DNA of 64,000 nt from Salicibibacter cibarius (GTDB taxonomy: Bacteria > Bacillota > Bacilli > Bacillales > Marinococcaceae), in assembly GCF_016495725.1 (NCBI RefSeq), contig NZ_CP054705.1, forward strand, positions 2,666,001-2,730,000, given 5' to 3'. Below, one piece after another: positions 37,066-46,463 of the stretch. Both the position numbers and the translations under genes were made by a program. Each line of letters opens with the position of its first letter. Positions within the stretch are counted from its first letter, which is position 1. The notes under the pieces were generated by a model. The model saw only the letters and a program-made list of their open reading frames with translations, searched no databases and had not been told where the DNA came from.

Positions 37066-37545
37066 ATGAAGGTAATTGTTGGAACCAAAGATGATCAAGA
37101 AGTGTACGATGGGTGTGTATTACCTGCCACAGAACCGGACGTCATGGAAACAAGGGATTGGATTTTTGATTGGCATGAGGAGTATATTTATCCAAATCGA
37201 AACATCTTATCCTTAAAAGTAAATGAAGATCCAAATGTTCAAGCATTGATGTCCTATGTGGTGGACGAAGGGTTTATTCTTATCGAGCTTCTTGAGTCCG
37301 CTCCTTCCAATCATCATCAACAGTCTGCACTAAAAGTGACACCAACATTGCTCACTGCTGCCGCAGTTATTAGTTTTGACCATGGATTTTACGGATATAC
37401 TGCAATTCATATTAAGCATCATCCATCGGTGATTTCACATTATCAACGATATGGAGCAGAAATTATACGGCCAAATCGCATGGCTTTATCAACCATTGCC
37501 TCAACCCGTCTCGTTCAGTTATACTTGAAGAAAGGAGAGCGATAG
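37066..37545 (+). CDS. Unknown 159-aa protein, possibly GNAT-like; first gene of a two-gene unit
   Basis: Start ATG 37066 has GGAG 11 bases upstream. The C-terminal half looks like the end of a GNAT fold: VTPTLLTAAAVISFDHGFYG, then HYQRYGAEII, as in the strand-helix-strand that closes acetyltransferases. The R/QxxGxG/A pyrophosphate loop is not evident, so the assignment is weak. The start codon of the next gene lies one base after this stop codon. The pair is inserted in a broken sigma-like gene and ends with its own terminator. A toxin-antitoxin or modifier-regulator pair is possible but not shown. Confidence 0.55.
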   Translation: MKVIVGTKDDQEVYDGCVLPATEPDVMETRDWIFDWHEEYIYPNRNILSLKVNEDPNVQALMSYVVDEGFILIELLESAPSNHHQQSALKVTPTLLTAAAVISFDHGFYGYTAIHIKHHPSVISHYQRYGAEIIRPNRMALSTIASTRLVQLYLKKGER

Positions 37546-37546
37546 G

Positions 37547-37765
37547 ATGTCTACAAGTCGCGAGTTTTCAGAAATGACTGATGGTGAATTAGCCCACTAT
37601 ATCGATACTGAATTAAACGGCGTTTATGCCATCCCTCAAGAATCTGAAGAGAAACGGGAAGAAACACGCCGCATCATCAAAGAAATGAAGGAAAAGGACC
37701 CAAATGTCCCCTCTTATATAGACACCTCTAAATTAAAAGCAGATGAATCAAAGTCCTCGAAATAA
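37547..37765 (+). CDS. Unknown small acidic/charged protein (72 aa), second gene of the unit
   Basis: Start ATG 37547, with AAAGGAG inside the upstream gene's last codons. The product is helical and charged (MTDGELAHYIDTELNG, REETRRIIKEMKEKDPNVPS). It resembles small antitoxin-like or partner proteins in size and charge only. No DNA-binding motif is clear. Confidence 0.55.
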   Translation: MSTSREFSEMTDGELAHYIDTELNGVYAIPQESEEKREETRRIIKEMKEKDPNVPSYIDTSKLKADESKSSK

Positions 37766-37782
37766 TCGGGGACTTTTTTTAT
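37748..37782 (+). terminator. Terminator of the two-gene unit
   Basis: AAGTCCTCGA...TCGGGGACTT hairpin followed by TTTTTTT. Confidence 0.82.
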
Positions 37783-37789
37783 ATATTAT

Positions 37790-37890
37790 GCGACTCAATA
37801 TTCTTCGCACCCAACGCTTCGACAATATCCAAGTGTGTAATCACCGCTTCCTCGGGATCCACCATCAGCGCCGTGAGCCAAAGGTTGAGT
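37790..37890 (-). pseudogene. epsN-like remnant (fragment next to copy at 37903)
   Basis: Minus-strand match to the epsN segment for AKNIEARP, HLEIIEAL and SNRWLTALTVDP (compare 38100-38210), degenerate. It lies directly beside the larger copy, showing a tandem arrangement. Confidence 0.6.
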
Positions 37891-37902
37891 TTCATTTAAC
37901 AA

Positions 37903-39010
37903 TTAATGTTGAAAAGAGCATCTCAATAATCCCTCAACAACCCCAATCACCCTACTCTGCTCCTCCTCCGTCATACTCGACCCCGAAGGCAAACACAGTC
38001 CATAACGAAACAACTCATCCGACACACTCCAACCCTCTTCATGCTCATAATACTTCGTACCCTCAAACAACGGCTGCAGATGCATCGGCTTCCACACCGG
38101 CCGCGCCTCGATATTCTTCGCATCCAGCGCCTCGATAATCTCCAAATGACTCACACCAGCCTCATCAGGATCCACCGTCAACGCCGTCAGCCACCGATTC
38201 GACTTGCTCCCTTCCAACTCAGGCATAAACGCCACCCCCGGCAACTCACCCAACGCCTTATCATACCGCGCAAAAACAGCCCGGCGCTGCGCCACGCGCT
38301 CATCCAGCACGTCCAACTGCCCACGTCCGACACCGGCAACAATATTGCTCATCCGATAATTGTAGCCAACCTCGCTATGCTCATAATGCAGCGCCGGCTC
38401 CCGCGCCTGCGTCGCCAAAAACCGCGTCCGCTCCAACGCTTCCAAATCACCCGACACGAGCGCGCCCCCGCCGGACGTCGTAATAATCTTATTCCCATTA
38501 AACGAATACACACCAAAATCGCCGAACGTCCCGCTCTTCCGGCCGCCATACTCACTCCCCAACGATTCCGCTGCGTCCTCGACCACAGGCACCCCATACG
38601 CCCGGCACACCTCCATCAACCGGTCCATCCGCGCGCTATGCCCGTATAAATTCACCACAATAACAGCCTTAGGCAACACATCGGCATCACCCAACGCCCG
38701 CTCCAATGCCTCAGGCGACATATTCCACGTCGCCGGCTCCGAATCAATAAACACCGGTCGCGCACCTTGATACACAATCGGATTCGCAGTAGCCACAAAC
38801 GTCAACGAGGAATAAAACACAACATCCCCCTCGCCCACACCAAGCTGCCGCAACGCCAAATGAATCGCCGCCGTCCCCGAACTCAGCACCGCCGCACCCG
38901 CAACACCGTTGTATTCCGCCACGCCAACGCCGCCTCAAATGCCTTAACGTTGTTTCCCAGCGGCGCAATCCAGTTTAGATCGAACGCTTCTTGTGTATTT
39001 ATTTTTCTAA
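37903..39010 (-). pseudogene. epsN-like PLP aminotransferase, near-complete copy with one frameshift
   Basis: An open frame of 339 codons (38922-37903) encodes most of an EpsN/DegT-type sugar aminotransferase. Visible: SSGTAAIHLAL, the PLP-contacting VVEDAAESLGSEYGG, the Schiff-base lysine in FNGNKIITTSGGGALV, and the HSEVGYNYRMSNI segment. In B. subtilis EpsN is an exopolysaccharide-cluster aminotransferase making an amino sugar. The 5' codons (INTQEAFDLNWIAPLGNNV...) lie in another frame; a 4-base insertion near 38925 separates them. The usual first 20 or so codons (PHMSG region) are absent here and in the copy at 53.4 kb, so a truncated gene was duplicated. The C-terminus is extended by six codons. 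Confidence 0.85.
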
Positions 39011-39323
39011 AAAATTCTGTCTTGTTATTCTGACATAACAACATCGATTCTCCAATTATAACCCTTCATCGGTTTCACGGGTGCGCCCAAGGCCAACGTA
39101 TCATCATTAATATGGTACATAACATCGGCACCACCGCTTCATTCCTTCACAAGCATGTCAAGCACCGACACGTGTTTATATTTTTCACATAGTTCATAAG
39201 AATGAAATTTTATTATTAATTATCAGAATTAATATTGATTTTCGAATCATTTAGTACTATTTTTATAGTACCATGGAGAATCTATATGTGAAAGGACGGC
39301 GCCGTTCCTGGGAAGGAACTACA
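39011..39323. other. Shared divergent intergenic region of the module, with an acetyltransferase-like remnant
   Basis: Homologous to 54491-54737. On the minus strand at about 39050-39160 the sequence reads DTLALGAPVKPMK and then WRIDVVMS, like the C-terminus of hexapeptide acetyltransferases. In eps clusters the acetyltransferase gene epsM lies directly before epsN, so this may be an epsM end. The sigma promoter (TTTAGT near 39248, TATAGT near 39266) lies on the plus strand. Confidence 0.45.
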
Positions 39324-39840
39324 GTGAACAACTACCAATCGGCCCGTCAGCACTATTCATTCGAAGAAATCCGAAATCTATTAGCAGTACACACCGTTAG
39401 TGCATAGGATGCTTCAACGCCTCCACATTCACAGCAACCACGAGGACTTTTTGCAAGCCGGATATGTAGGACTTTGGCTTACATACCAACACCACGATGG
39501 TGAAAGAGGACCATTTCCCGCTTATGCTTTCCTTCGTGTCAGAGGAAAAATGGTGGCGATGCTGAGAAAGGATACCAATTATTACGAACGGCATTCCTTC
39601 AGTTCCAATGATCAGGAACCTGCTCAAGTGCGCATAGAGACAGAATCCTGGATGCCAGACGTAGATACCTTAGCCCCTTACTTGAACAAGTTATCCGACC
39701 GCGAACAACGTTGGGTCATCGAGCACGCCGTGCACGACCAAGCCCCGCGCATGATCGCCGCCAAGTACAACGTTTCCGTCGAAACGGTAAAAAGTTGGCG
39801 GAAAGGAGCATTAGCAAAGCTAAAAAAATATATGAAATAA
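39324..39840 (+). pseudogene. Sigma-70-like factor, copy c (best preserved)
   Basis: Start GTG 39324 with GGAAGGAAC upstream. A 7-base insertion near codon 16 and a TAG break the first part; an open frame resumes at GTG 39400 and gives 146 residues. These contain a region 2-like segment (EDFLQAGYVGLWL, FPAYAFLRVRGKM) and a region 4-like HTH (LSDREQRWVIEHAV, AAKYNVSVETVKSW). It resembles small sigma factors of bacilli. It is divergent from epsN and may once have controlled it. Reinitiation at 39400 could still yield a near-complete protein. Confidence 0.7.
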
Positions 39841-39845
39841 TTCGG

Positions 39846-39880
39846 TAAGCCTGCAGTTCTTTCCCTGCAGGCTCTCTACA
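39846..39880 (+). terminator. Terminator after sigma-like copy c
   Basis: AGCCTGCAG ... CTGCAGGCT hairpin; the same stem follows copy d near 55253-55280. Confidence 0.75.
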
Positions 39881-39979
39881 CGTTTTTCGATATTAATGTT
39901 TTGATAGATAGCAATTGGTTCAACAGCTATATTTGGGTAATTTACAAATGAAAATACATCATTTATTCTTGAGAATTTT

Positions 39980-40410
39980 CATTTGGCATTTAACGTCTGG
40001 TTGGTGGGTAATTCCTCATCTTGATAGCCTTTTTGGCGCACGAGTTGATGCCTGACTTCTTGGACAGCCATTCTGGTATATAGTTGTGTTGAAACTAGGG
40101 TCGGTTCGGCTTTGTCCATCCACAATAGCCTGGATGTCTTTTAACAAGCGAGGGAGTTGTTGCTCTTCGATTGTCTTTCTGCCCCTTGCTTGAAAAACAT
40201 CGGTGATTGAAGACCTTGATTCTAGCTCATAATTTCCTTTTCTTATCGTTTCTCTGCCCATGTGAAAATCGTTTGCAACAGCAGTTTGATCCCCATTCCC
40301 GTAGCCCTTGGCAAGCTTGGCTAAAGCAATGCGTTTATCGGAACCTTTTAATTTTTGGACGGTTACATAATGTCTTTGAATCCGTTGAATAAATTCTGTA
40401 TCATGATATC
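39980..40410 (-). pseudogene. ISAzo13-like transposase fragment
   Basis: The frame reads IQRHYVTVQKLKGSDKRIAL, then NDFHMGRETIRKGNYELESR and LLKDIQAIVDGQSRTDPSF, the N-terminal HTH part of ISAzo13-type transposases. A frameshift follows near 40085, after which AVQEVRHQLVRQKGY continues in another frame. It ends after about 140 codons without the DDE part. Confidence 0.65.
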
Positions 40411-40552
40411 AGTATCCTTTGTGTTTTTTTTGTTGTCGTACTACCACTAAAACATATACAAAGGATACTTTTGTACTTATTATCAAAATTGACTAATTAT
40501 TTATTTGAACATGCCTAAATTGTTTACTTTAATATAAAACTCTCCTATTCCC
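40411..40552. other. Spacer
   Basis: AT-rich; nothing recognised. Confidence 0.3.
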
Positions 40553-41311
40553 TTAAAAATTGGAACGCGATTGACCACCGTCAACGTTAAGTGTTGCGCC
40601 AACCACCCAATTTGCTTTTTCAGAAGCTAAGAAGACGACTACATCAGCTACTTCTTGAACGATGCCAAATCGTCCAGCGGGGATATTTGTTTGAATGTAT
40701 TGATTGATTTTTTCTGGATTTTCATCAAGCCGTTTCTGCCAAGCACCTGACAAATGTATGATGGCACCAGGAGCCACACTGTTTACCCTTATACCATATC
40801 TAATAGCCTCGTTGGCAAATGCTTTCGTAAAACTAATCAAAGCAGATTTGGCATTATTATAGGTTACCTTTCCACCGGATTCGCGACCAGTAATGGAAGT
40901 TATATTAATGATGCTTCCTGATTGTTGTTTTAGCATGTGTTGTGCAGCCAACTTGCTAAAATGAACAGCAGAATAATAATTATACTCCATCGCTTCTTTA
41001 AAAGTAGAAATATGGGTTTCTAAAACATCGCCTCCATTGCTACCCCCACTATTATTGATCAATACATCAATATTACTAAAATCATTAATGAACTCATTCA
41101 TGCATTTGATTCGTTCATTTTCTTCCGTCAAGTCGGCTTGGTATGTACGAATGTTTTTAAATTCTTGTTTAACCTCGTCTAGCCCTTTCTGTCCTCTAGC
41201 AACAACACCAACGTTAGCACCTTCTTCTAAAAAGACTCTGGCGATCCCTTTACCAATGCCTCTGGAACCACCTGTTACAAGTACTTTTTTATTATTCAAG
41301 TTTAAATCCAT
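40553..41311 (-). CDS. SDR family oxidoreductase
   Basis: 252 residues. NAD(P) site GGSRGIGKG near 15-23, INNSGGS near 88 (NNAG variant), catalytic S in TSITGRES, and Y and K in VTYNNAK near 152. The C-terminus has the GATLNVDGGQSRSNF ending of 3-oxoacyl-reductase-like SDRs. Substrate unknown. It lies downstream of the IS200-broken aldolase remnant and the dehydrogenase genes, on the same strand. Confidence 0.87.
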   Translation of the reverse strand: MDLNLNNKKVLVTGGSRGIGKGIARVFLEEGANVGVVARGQKGLDEVKQEFKNIRTYQADLTEENERIKCMNEFINDFSNIDVLINNSGGSNGGDVLETHISTFKEAMEYNYYSAVHFSKLAAQHMLKQQSGSIINITSITGRESGGKVTYNNAKSALISFTKAFANEAIRYGIRVNSVAPGAIIHLSGAWQKRLDENPEKINQYIQTNIPAGRFGIVQEVADVVVFLASEKANWVVGATLNVDGGQSRSNF

Positions 41312-41645
41312 TCCATTCTCACCTATCCTTTACATTTGATCGCAGTACTGTAGGAATATCTAAAAAAAACCAGTAATCACACTCAAATCCGCAAATATTC
41401 CCAAAATCATAAAATCTACTCGTCATACATTTGCACCCGCAATAGGAACAGCAATGAATGCTACAAGGCAAATAGGAGTATTATGGTTCAATATGCCAAA
41501 ATAAAAGACAAGACAAACAAATGTGCAACTAATGGACTGATGCCAAAGGTTATTAAAGCAGGGGGAACTAAAACAACTAAAAGTATATAAACAGTAATAG
41601 TTAGTAGGAAAATCCTTCCCTAAAATAAGAGATATAATCATCGTC
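41312..41645. other. Intergenic stretch, possible MFS scrap
   Basis: No intact gene. A plus-strand frame near 41427 reads FAPAIGTAMNATRQIGVL, similar to a transmembrane segment of drug-type MFS transporters. Weak. Confidence 0.3.
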
Positions 41646-41764
41646 ATGATGAGTCACATGGCACCGGTTAAAAAATTAGTTGAGCAGGCTAAGTTAATGG
41701 AAAGCCACGGTTCAAATACGGTTTATTTTGTAGGTTCAGCAGAAGCTCTGCTGCCTCATAAAGT

Positions 41765-42322
41765 CACAGACCACCCTTTCAAAGGGTGGCTTGATGTCGC
41801 CCTATAAGGGCGTATACCAGCAGCGCCTAAAGGCGCGGTTTCACCAGCCTTCGGTTGGATTAAACCCTTTTATTGATTTAACCTGTCTTTGATGATATCC
41901 GCCTCTTCTTGTTGCTGAATATATTCGCGAATAACATCTTTATTGAGGCCTACGGTACTCACATAATACCCTCTGGCCCATAAATTCGGATACACTTATT
42001 TTCGGCGGTATTTTAACATACATGTGCACGTGGTCCGTGCCAATACTTCCTTTTTCTAATTCCACATTTTTATACTCGCATAACCTTCTCAATATTTCCC
42101 CTACTTCTCATCTAACCTATTTCGGGATAAATATGATATGATAACTACAGTCCCATCGGGTGTGGGATAGACTCTTTGCACCCATGGGATACCGTCCTCC
42201 TTTGCTTTTGAATTTGGCTGGTGAAACCAATTTCATTATAGCAAAGGAGGACTTTATTTCATCACGCCTCACGGCACTTCCTGTTCAATTCTCCCACGCA
42301 TAGCGTGGGGCTTAATATCTGA
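41765..42322 (-). mobile_element. IS200/IS605-family element (internally deleted)
   Basis: Subterminal hairpins mark the ends: ccaccctttcaaagggtgg, cgccctataagggcg and gcgcctaaaggcgc on the left, cccacgcatagcgtggg on the right. No inverted repeats or target duplication, as expected. It interrupts the aldolase fragment. Confidence 0.72.
41870..42185 (-). pseudogene. IS200-type TnpA, degenerate
   Basis: ATG 42185 begins MGAKSLSHTRWDCSYHIIFI, the IS200 TnpA start, then has stops and a deletion. GSIGTDHVHMYVKIPPKISV (with the H-x-H metal motif) and, after another deletion and shift, NLWARGYYVSTVG and the catalytic-Tyr helix REYIQQQ follow. It is inactive. Confidence 0.78.
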
Positions 42323-42424
42323 GTAAAAGAAAGAATTAAAGCGCTTCAGACTGAGGTGAAACAAATTAAAAGGCCGCAGGTGCTAATGCCTTACTTAGTA
42401 GACCCCCTCCTTGTATTTATTATA

Positions 42425-42475
42425 AACAAAATCCCGCACATGTGCCTAAGAATCAGTTGTGCAGGATTTTGTTGG
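42425..42475. terminator. Bidirectional terminator-like hairpin downstream of the aldehyde dehydrogenase gene
   Basis: AAAATCC-GCACA ... TGTGC-GGATTTT stem between the aldolase remnant (plus) and the dehydrogenase (minus). Confidence 0.55.
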
Positions 42476-42596
42476 AGTATATTAGATTTCAGTTGAATAA
42501 AAAGTTCTTTTTTAGTAGATTTGATTATTGGTATGGAATCATGTTTGTGTCTCAAAACTTGACCTACGTTATACCTTTTATTGTTTATAACGAATG

Positions 42597-44006
42597 TTAA
42601 ATTTTAAGGGAAATGTACTTTGTTTCAAGGAACTCATCCATGCCATGATGACCTCCTTCTCGCCCGATACCGCTTTGCTTCCAGCCGCCGAATGGTGCCT
42701 GTGCGGCGGACGGGCCACCATCATTTAAGCCGATGATGCCGTACTCCAGCTGTTCGCTCAAACGTATCGCTTTAGACACATCGCTCGTAAATAAATAAGC
42801 AGCCAATCCATATATGGTGTTATTTGCACGGTCAATCGCTTCTTCCTCCGTTTTGAAGGTTGCGATAGGCGCAAGCGGGCCAAATGTTTCTTCATTCATG
42901 CAGGCCATGTCTTCTTTTATCCCGCTCATCACTGTCGGTGTCAAAAACAGCCCATCTTTCTTTTTACCGCCTGTGACGACTTTTGCCCCTTGTTTCTCGG
43001 CATCTTCTATATGGGAGATGACTTTGTCAACAGCATCTTCGTCAATTAATGGACCAATGTCGGTATTATCATCGAGACCATCGCCGACGTTTAAACCTTC
43101 AACGGCTTGCTTAAATTTATTCGTGAACATCTCTTCAATCGATTCCGCCACGTAAATACGGTTCGCACAGACACAAGTTTGACCTCCGTTACGGAATTTC
43201 GAGGTCACTGCCTGTTCAACCGCGTTGTCAATATCCGCATCTTCGAGAACGATTAAAGGCGCGTGCCCACCAAGTTCCAGCGAGATTTTTTTCATTGTTT
43301 CTGACGCACCGCTCATTAACGTTTTCCCGACTTCCGTTGAGCCGGTAAACGTGAGCTTACGGACACGCTCGTCTTTTTGCCAAGCTTCGGAGATTTCCCT
43401 GGAAGAACCAGTGACGACATTGATAACGCCTTCGGGAATCCCTGCCTCCACGGCCAGATCAGCCAGTTTAAGCGCTGTTAGCGGCGTTTGCGTCGCTGGT
43501 TTAATGATAGCTGTACAACCAACCGCGAGTGCTGGTGCGATTTTACGCGTAATCATCGCAGCCGGGAAGTTCCACGGCGTAATCGATGCTACAACACCAA
43601 CAGGTTGATGTGTGACAAACAAACGCTTGTCCGGTGCAGAAGCCGGGATCGACTCGCCATAGTTACGCTTTCCTTCCTCTGCATACCATTTGATAAACGA
43701 ATTTGCATAAGAAATTTCGCCGCGCGCTTCCTTAATCGCTTTCCCTTGCTCTTTCGTCATCGTTTGGGCGAGGTCTTCGTGATTCTCACCGATCAATTCA
43801 AACCATTTCTCCAACTTTGCACTCCGGTCCGCAGCGGTAAGCTTGGACCACTCGGGGAATGCTTCGTACGCGGCAGTCGCAGCTGCCTCGGCTTCTTTTT
43901 CGCCGCCTTTCGGAATCGTATCGAGCACATCCCCCGTCGCGGGGTTAATGACATCGATTTGTTCAAGTTCATTACCTCTCCATTTTCCGTTTATAAGACA
44001 CTTCAT
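42597..44006 (-). CDS. gabD: NAD(P)-dependent aldehyde dehydrogenase, succinate-semialdehyde type
   Basis: 469 residues. Catalytic C278 in GGQTCVCANR and general-base E244 in LELGGHAP. NAD site TGSTEVGK near 221 and the TPWNFP segment near 143. Close in pattern to GabD-type succinate-semialdehyde dehydrogenases, but substrate cannot be fixed from sequence. It could oxidise an aldehyde from the upstream ThDP-enzyme or alcohol dehydrogenase steps. An IS630 N-terminal scrap lies just upstream (44125-44215, plus). Confidence 0.85.
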   Translation of the reverse strand: MKCLINGKWRGNELEQIDVINPATGDVLDTIPKGGEKEAEAAATAAYEAFPEWSKLTAADRSAKLEKWFELIGENHEDLAQTMTKEQGKAIKEARGEISYANSFIKWYAEEGKRNYGESIPASAPDKRLFVTHQPVGVVASITPWNFPAAMITRKIAPALAVGCTAIIKPATQTPLTALKLADLAVEAGIPEGVINVVTGSSREISEAWQKDERVRKLTFTGSTEVGKTLMSGASETMKKISLELGGHAPLIVLEDADIDNAVEQAVTSKFRNGGQTCVCANRIYVAESIEEMFTNKFKQAVEGLNVGDGLDDNTDIGPLIDEDAVDKVISHIEDAEKQGAKVVTGGKKKDGLFLTPTVMSGIKEDMACMNEETFGPLAPIATFKTEEEAIDRANNTIYGLAAYLFTSDVSKAIRLSEQLEYGIIGLNDGGPSAAQAPFGGWKQSGIGREGGHHGMDEFLETKYISLKI

Positions 44007-44124
44007 AGATCATACTCCTCAAATTATGTTAAAGTATTTAACTGCCTGATGATCACCCTTTACTATATAAGTGATAAAAAAGGGTTTTAAACCAGTCATG
44101 TCGAAGTCTACAGGAAACCCTAAG

Positions 44125-44220
44125 CTGTTCTTCAAGACATCAAAGATGCTATGAAAGAGACGAAAGATAAACGAATGTATGAACGCTATCAAACGATTGC
44201 CCTTCATCTGAAACTTTATA
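44125..44220 (+). pseudogene. IS630 transposase N-terminal scrap
   Basis: The plus frame reads MKETKDKRMYERYQTIALHL, matching KRRMYERYQTIRLYL of the IS630 transposase at 24.4 kb. About 30 codons remain. Confidence 0.6.
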
Positions 44221-44234
44221 TTCTTAAATGCCAC

Positions 44235-45218
44235 TTATATAGAGTTTACTCTTAATACAATTTTTCCTATATTAAGATTTTGTTCCATGCGTTTATGAGC
44301 TTCTTCAACTTCTTCTAATTTGTATACACTATCAATGACTGGCACAATACTCTCATTATTGAATTTGCCATCTATAAATTTTTCAAATCTACGAACGAGA
44401 TCTATTTTATACCTCAAAGAACGTGAACGTAGGGTAGAACCGAAAAAATTAATTCGTTTTTGTAAGAAAGAACCTAGGTTGACTTTTGAAACGTCTCTTC
44501 CCCCAAGCGACCCAACCAAAATCCACCTACCATCCATACTAATGGAGCGTAAATTATACTCCCAGAATGATGCACCGATGAAATCCATAATTATATTTAC
44601 ACCTTTGCCCTTGGTAATGTTTAACACTTTTGTTGAGAAATCTCCATCTTTATAGTTGATCACATAGTCTGCTCCCAAAGATAAACAATGATTCTCTTTA
44701 ATTGAAGATCCTGTCGTAGCAATTATCTTAGCTCCTATATCTTTAGCCATCTGAATAGCAGCAGTGCCCACACCACTACCGCCAGCGTGAATAAGAACAT
44801 ACTCTTCTTCTTTCATCTGTGCCAGTTGGATTAGGTTTAAATATGCAGTTAAAAAAGCCTCAGGAATAGCAGCAGCTTTTTCAAATGACAATCCAGCAGG
44901 TATCCTCATTGCCATATCTGATGGAATGACAACTTTCTCTGCGTAACCACCGCCAGGTAATAAAGCATAAACGTGATCACCCACGCACCAATCTGTCACA
45001 CCAGCCCCCTTTTTTTCGATCACTCCCGACATTTCTAAACCAAGAATATTCGAAGTTCCTTTAGGCGGAGGATGTTGACCTTTTCGCTGGAGTAAATCTG
45101 CTCGGTTAATAGAGGTAGCTATTACCTTTATTAATAGCTCGTTTTCATAATAGCTCGGATCTTCAATATCACTAACATATAAATCATGAGTACTATCTTT
45201 TATTAATACTGCTTTCAC
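44235..45218 (-). CDS. Quinone oxidoreductase-like MDR family protein
   Basis: 327 residues, zinc-free medium-chain reductase. NADPH-binding motif HAGGSGVGTAAIQMAK near 143-158 with the AxxGVG pattern; N-terminal SINRADLLQRKGQHPPP and ILGLEMSG segments are typical of PIG3/QOR-like enzymes. It reduces quinones or enones with NADPH. It is the gene downstream of the TTT transporter, 228 bases from tctC. Confidence 0.85.
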   Translation of the reverse strand: MKAVLIKDSTHDLYVSDIEDPSYYENELLIKVIATSINRADLLQRKGQHPPPKGTSNILGLEMSGVIEKKGAGVTDWCVGDHVYALLPGGGYAEKVVIPSDMAMRIPAGLSFEKAAAIPEAFLTAYLNLIQLAQMKEEEYVLIHAGGSGVGTAAIQMAKDIGAKIIATTGSSIKENHCLSLGADYVINYKDGDFSTKVLNITKGKGVNIIMDFIGASFWEYNLRSISMDGRWILVGSLGGRDVSKVNLGSFLQKRINFFGSTLRSRSLRYKIDLVRRFEKFIDGKFNNESIVPVIDSVYKLEEVEEAHKRMEQNLNIGKIVLRVNSI

Positions 45219-45381
45219 TTATATAACACCTCATTACTTATGTTTTCCCAAAACTCGTTATTCGAATGGAAACGTGCGACAAAATGGTTCCAATTCTAGA
45301 AATTTTATTATTTTAGCTTAATTAACTACTTCGAGTGCATGGAACCATCCAATGGTCTTGAAACCACTATACATTTTGATT

Positions 45382-45404
45382 GAAGCCCACTTAAAAAGCG
45401 GGCT
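45382..45404. terminator. Hairpin between tctC and the oxidoreductase gene
   Basis: AAGCCCACTT...AAGCGGGCTT stem, without a long T-run. A weak terminator or processing site; separates the TTT genes from the next gene. Confidence 0.45.
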
Positions 45405-45445
45405 TAAAAGTCATGTGTGTACTATCTGATTATTCATCTCACAAG

Positions 45446-46414
45446 TTAATTTTCGTCAGAAATTATCTCACCGTATAATTCATAATTCTCATCAATAAGT
45501 TCTTCATATTCATCACCAGGCATCCATTCTAACGGCGTATCTAAAGACTCTGCAGACTCTTGGAATTCTGGATCATCCAAAGTTTGTTGTATAACTTCCT
45601 CCCAAGTTTCTATTATTTCCTCTGGAAGGCCTTCTGGTCCGCCTATTCCGAACCATGATGTAACATTCACATCATACCCTTGTTCTTCAGCTGTAGGTAC
45701 ATCAGGCTCGTCCTCAAACCTAACGTCACTCATTGAAGCGATCAACTTAAGATCTCCACTGTCCAAACCAGATACTACTGCAGATGGGTTATTCGACGTA
45801 AAATCTACATGCCCCCCTAATACAGCAGAAGTCGATTCACCGCCCCCATCATATGGAACACTTTCAATTTGAAGTTCCCCGTTTTCTTCTCTGTCTAATA
45901 AATCAACAGCCAAACCATTAAGTCCTCCAGGAGCAGGGTCACTAAAACTCATACCTGGATTCTCTCTAGCATACTCTACAAAATCATCAAGATCATCATA
46001 GGGCGCATCAGCAGGTGCAACAAGCCCATACATTTGCAACCCCCATCCGCCAACATAAGAAAAATCATCTGTACTATATGGTACTTGCTGGTTATGAGGT
46101 GAAACTGTTAAAGGAGCCATTGACAGATTTCCCATCGTATAGCCATCTGGTTCCTCATTAGCTAATTCAGATACCCCAACTGTACCACCACCACCATCCA
46201 CATTTTCAATTATAATCTCCTCACCTAGGTACTCTTCTGCGACATCAGCAAACTGACGATAGACTACATCTGTATTACCACCAGATGAATAATTCACATA
46301 AAATGTTACTGGTTCTTCAGGATAGTTTTCCACATCAACCTCTTGATCACCGCATGCTGTTGCAAAGATAGCAAAAAACGGAGCAAAAGAAAGTAATCCA
46401 ATCTTTTTAATCAT
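45446..46414 (-). CDS. tctC: TTT transporter substrate-binding lipoprotein (TctC/Bug family)
   Basis: 322 residues. The lipobox ATAC at residues 18-21 makes a lipoprotein with Cys21. TctC/Bug features: NYSSGGNTDVVYRQ near 46, the ENVDGGGGTVGV loop near 71, and DPAPGGLNGLAVDL near 158. It binds a carboxylate and passes it to TctA-TctB. The sequence is very acidic, fitting a halophile exterior. Confidence 0.92.
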   Translation of the reverse strand: MIKKIGLLSFAPFFAIFATACGDQEVDVENYPEEPVTFYVNYSSGGNTDVVYRQFADVAEEYLGEEIIIENVDGGGGTVGVSELANEEPDGYTMGNLSMAPLTVSPHNQQVPYSTDDFSYVGGWGLQMYGLVAPADAPYDDLDDFVEYARENPGMSFSDPAPGGLNGLAVDLLDREENGELQIESVPYDGGGESTSAVLGGHVDFTSNNPSAVVSGLDSGDLKLIASMSDVRFEDEPDVPTAEEQGYDVNVTSWFGIGGPEGLPEEIIETWEEVIQQTLDDPEFQESAESLDTPLEWMPGDEYEELIDENYELYGEIISDEN

Positions 46415-46463
46415 TTTAAAACCTCTCCTTCAATTTAATGGAAATAAAAAGGAATCAATATCT

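Larger units (their letters stand above)
41646..42400 (+). pseudogene. 4-hydroxy-2-oxovalerate aldolase-like fragment split by IS200
   Basis: From 41649 the frame reads MSHMAPVKKLVEQAKLMESH and then TVYFVGSAEALLPHK, the MhpE/DmpG segment with the HM-x-PPEKLVEQAKLMES motif. It stops at the IS200 left flank (about 41764) and resumes at about 42323 with VKERIKALQTEVKQI, the next helix of the same family. Only about 60 codons of the gene remain. DmpG/MhpE cleaves 4-hydroxy-2-oxovalerate in meta-cleavage of aromatics. Confidence 0.6.

Noticed and set aside
38041-38649. 202-aa plus-strand ORF rich in R, H and P
   Set aside because: Antisense of the epsN-like copy; typical of complemented high-GC coding DNA.
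44019-44234. 71-aa minus-strand ORF
   Set aside because: It lies over an IS630 scrap whose plus frame matches the transposase N-terminus.
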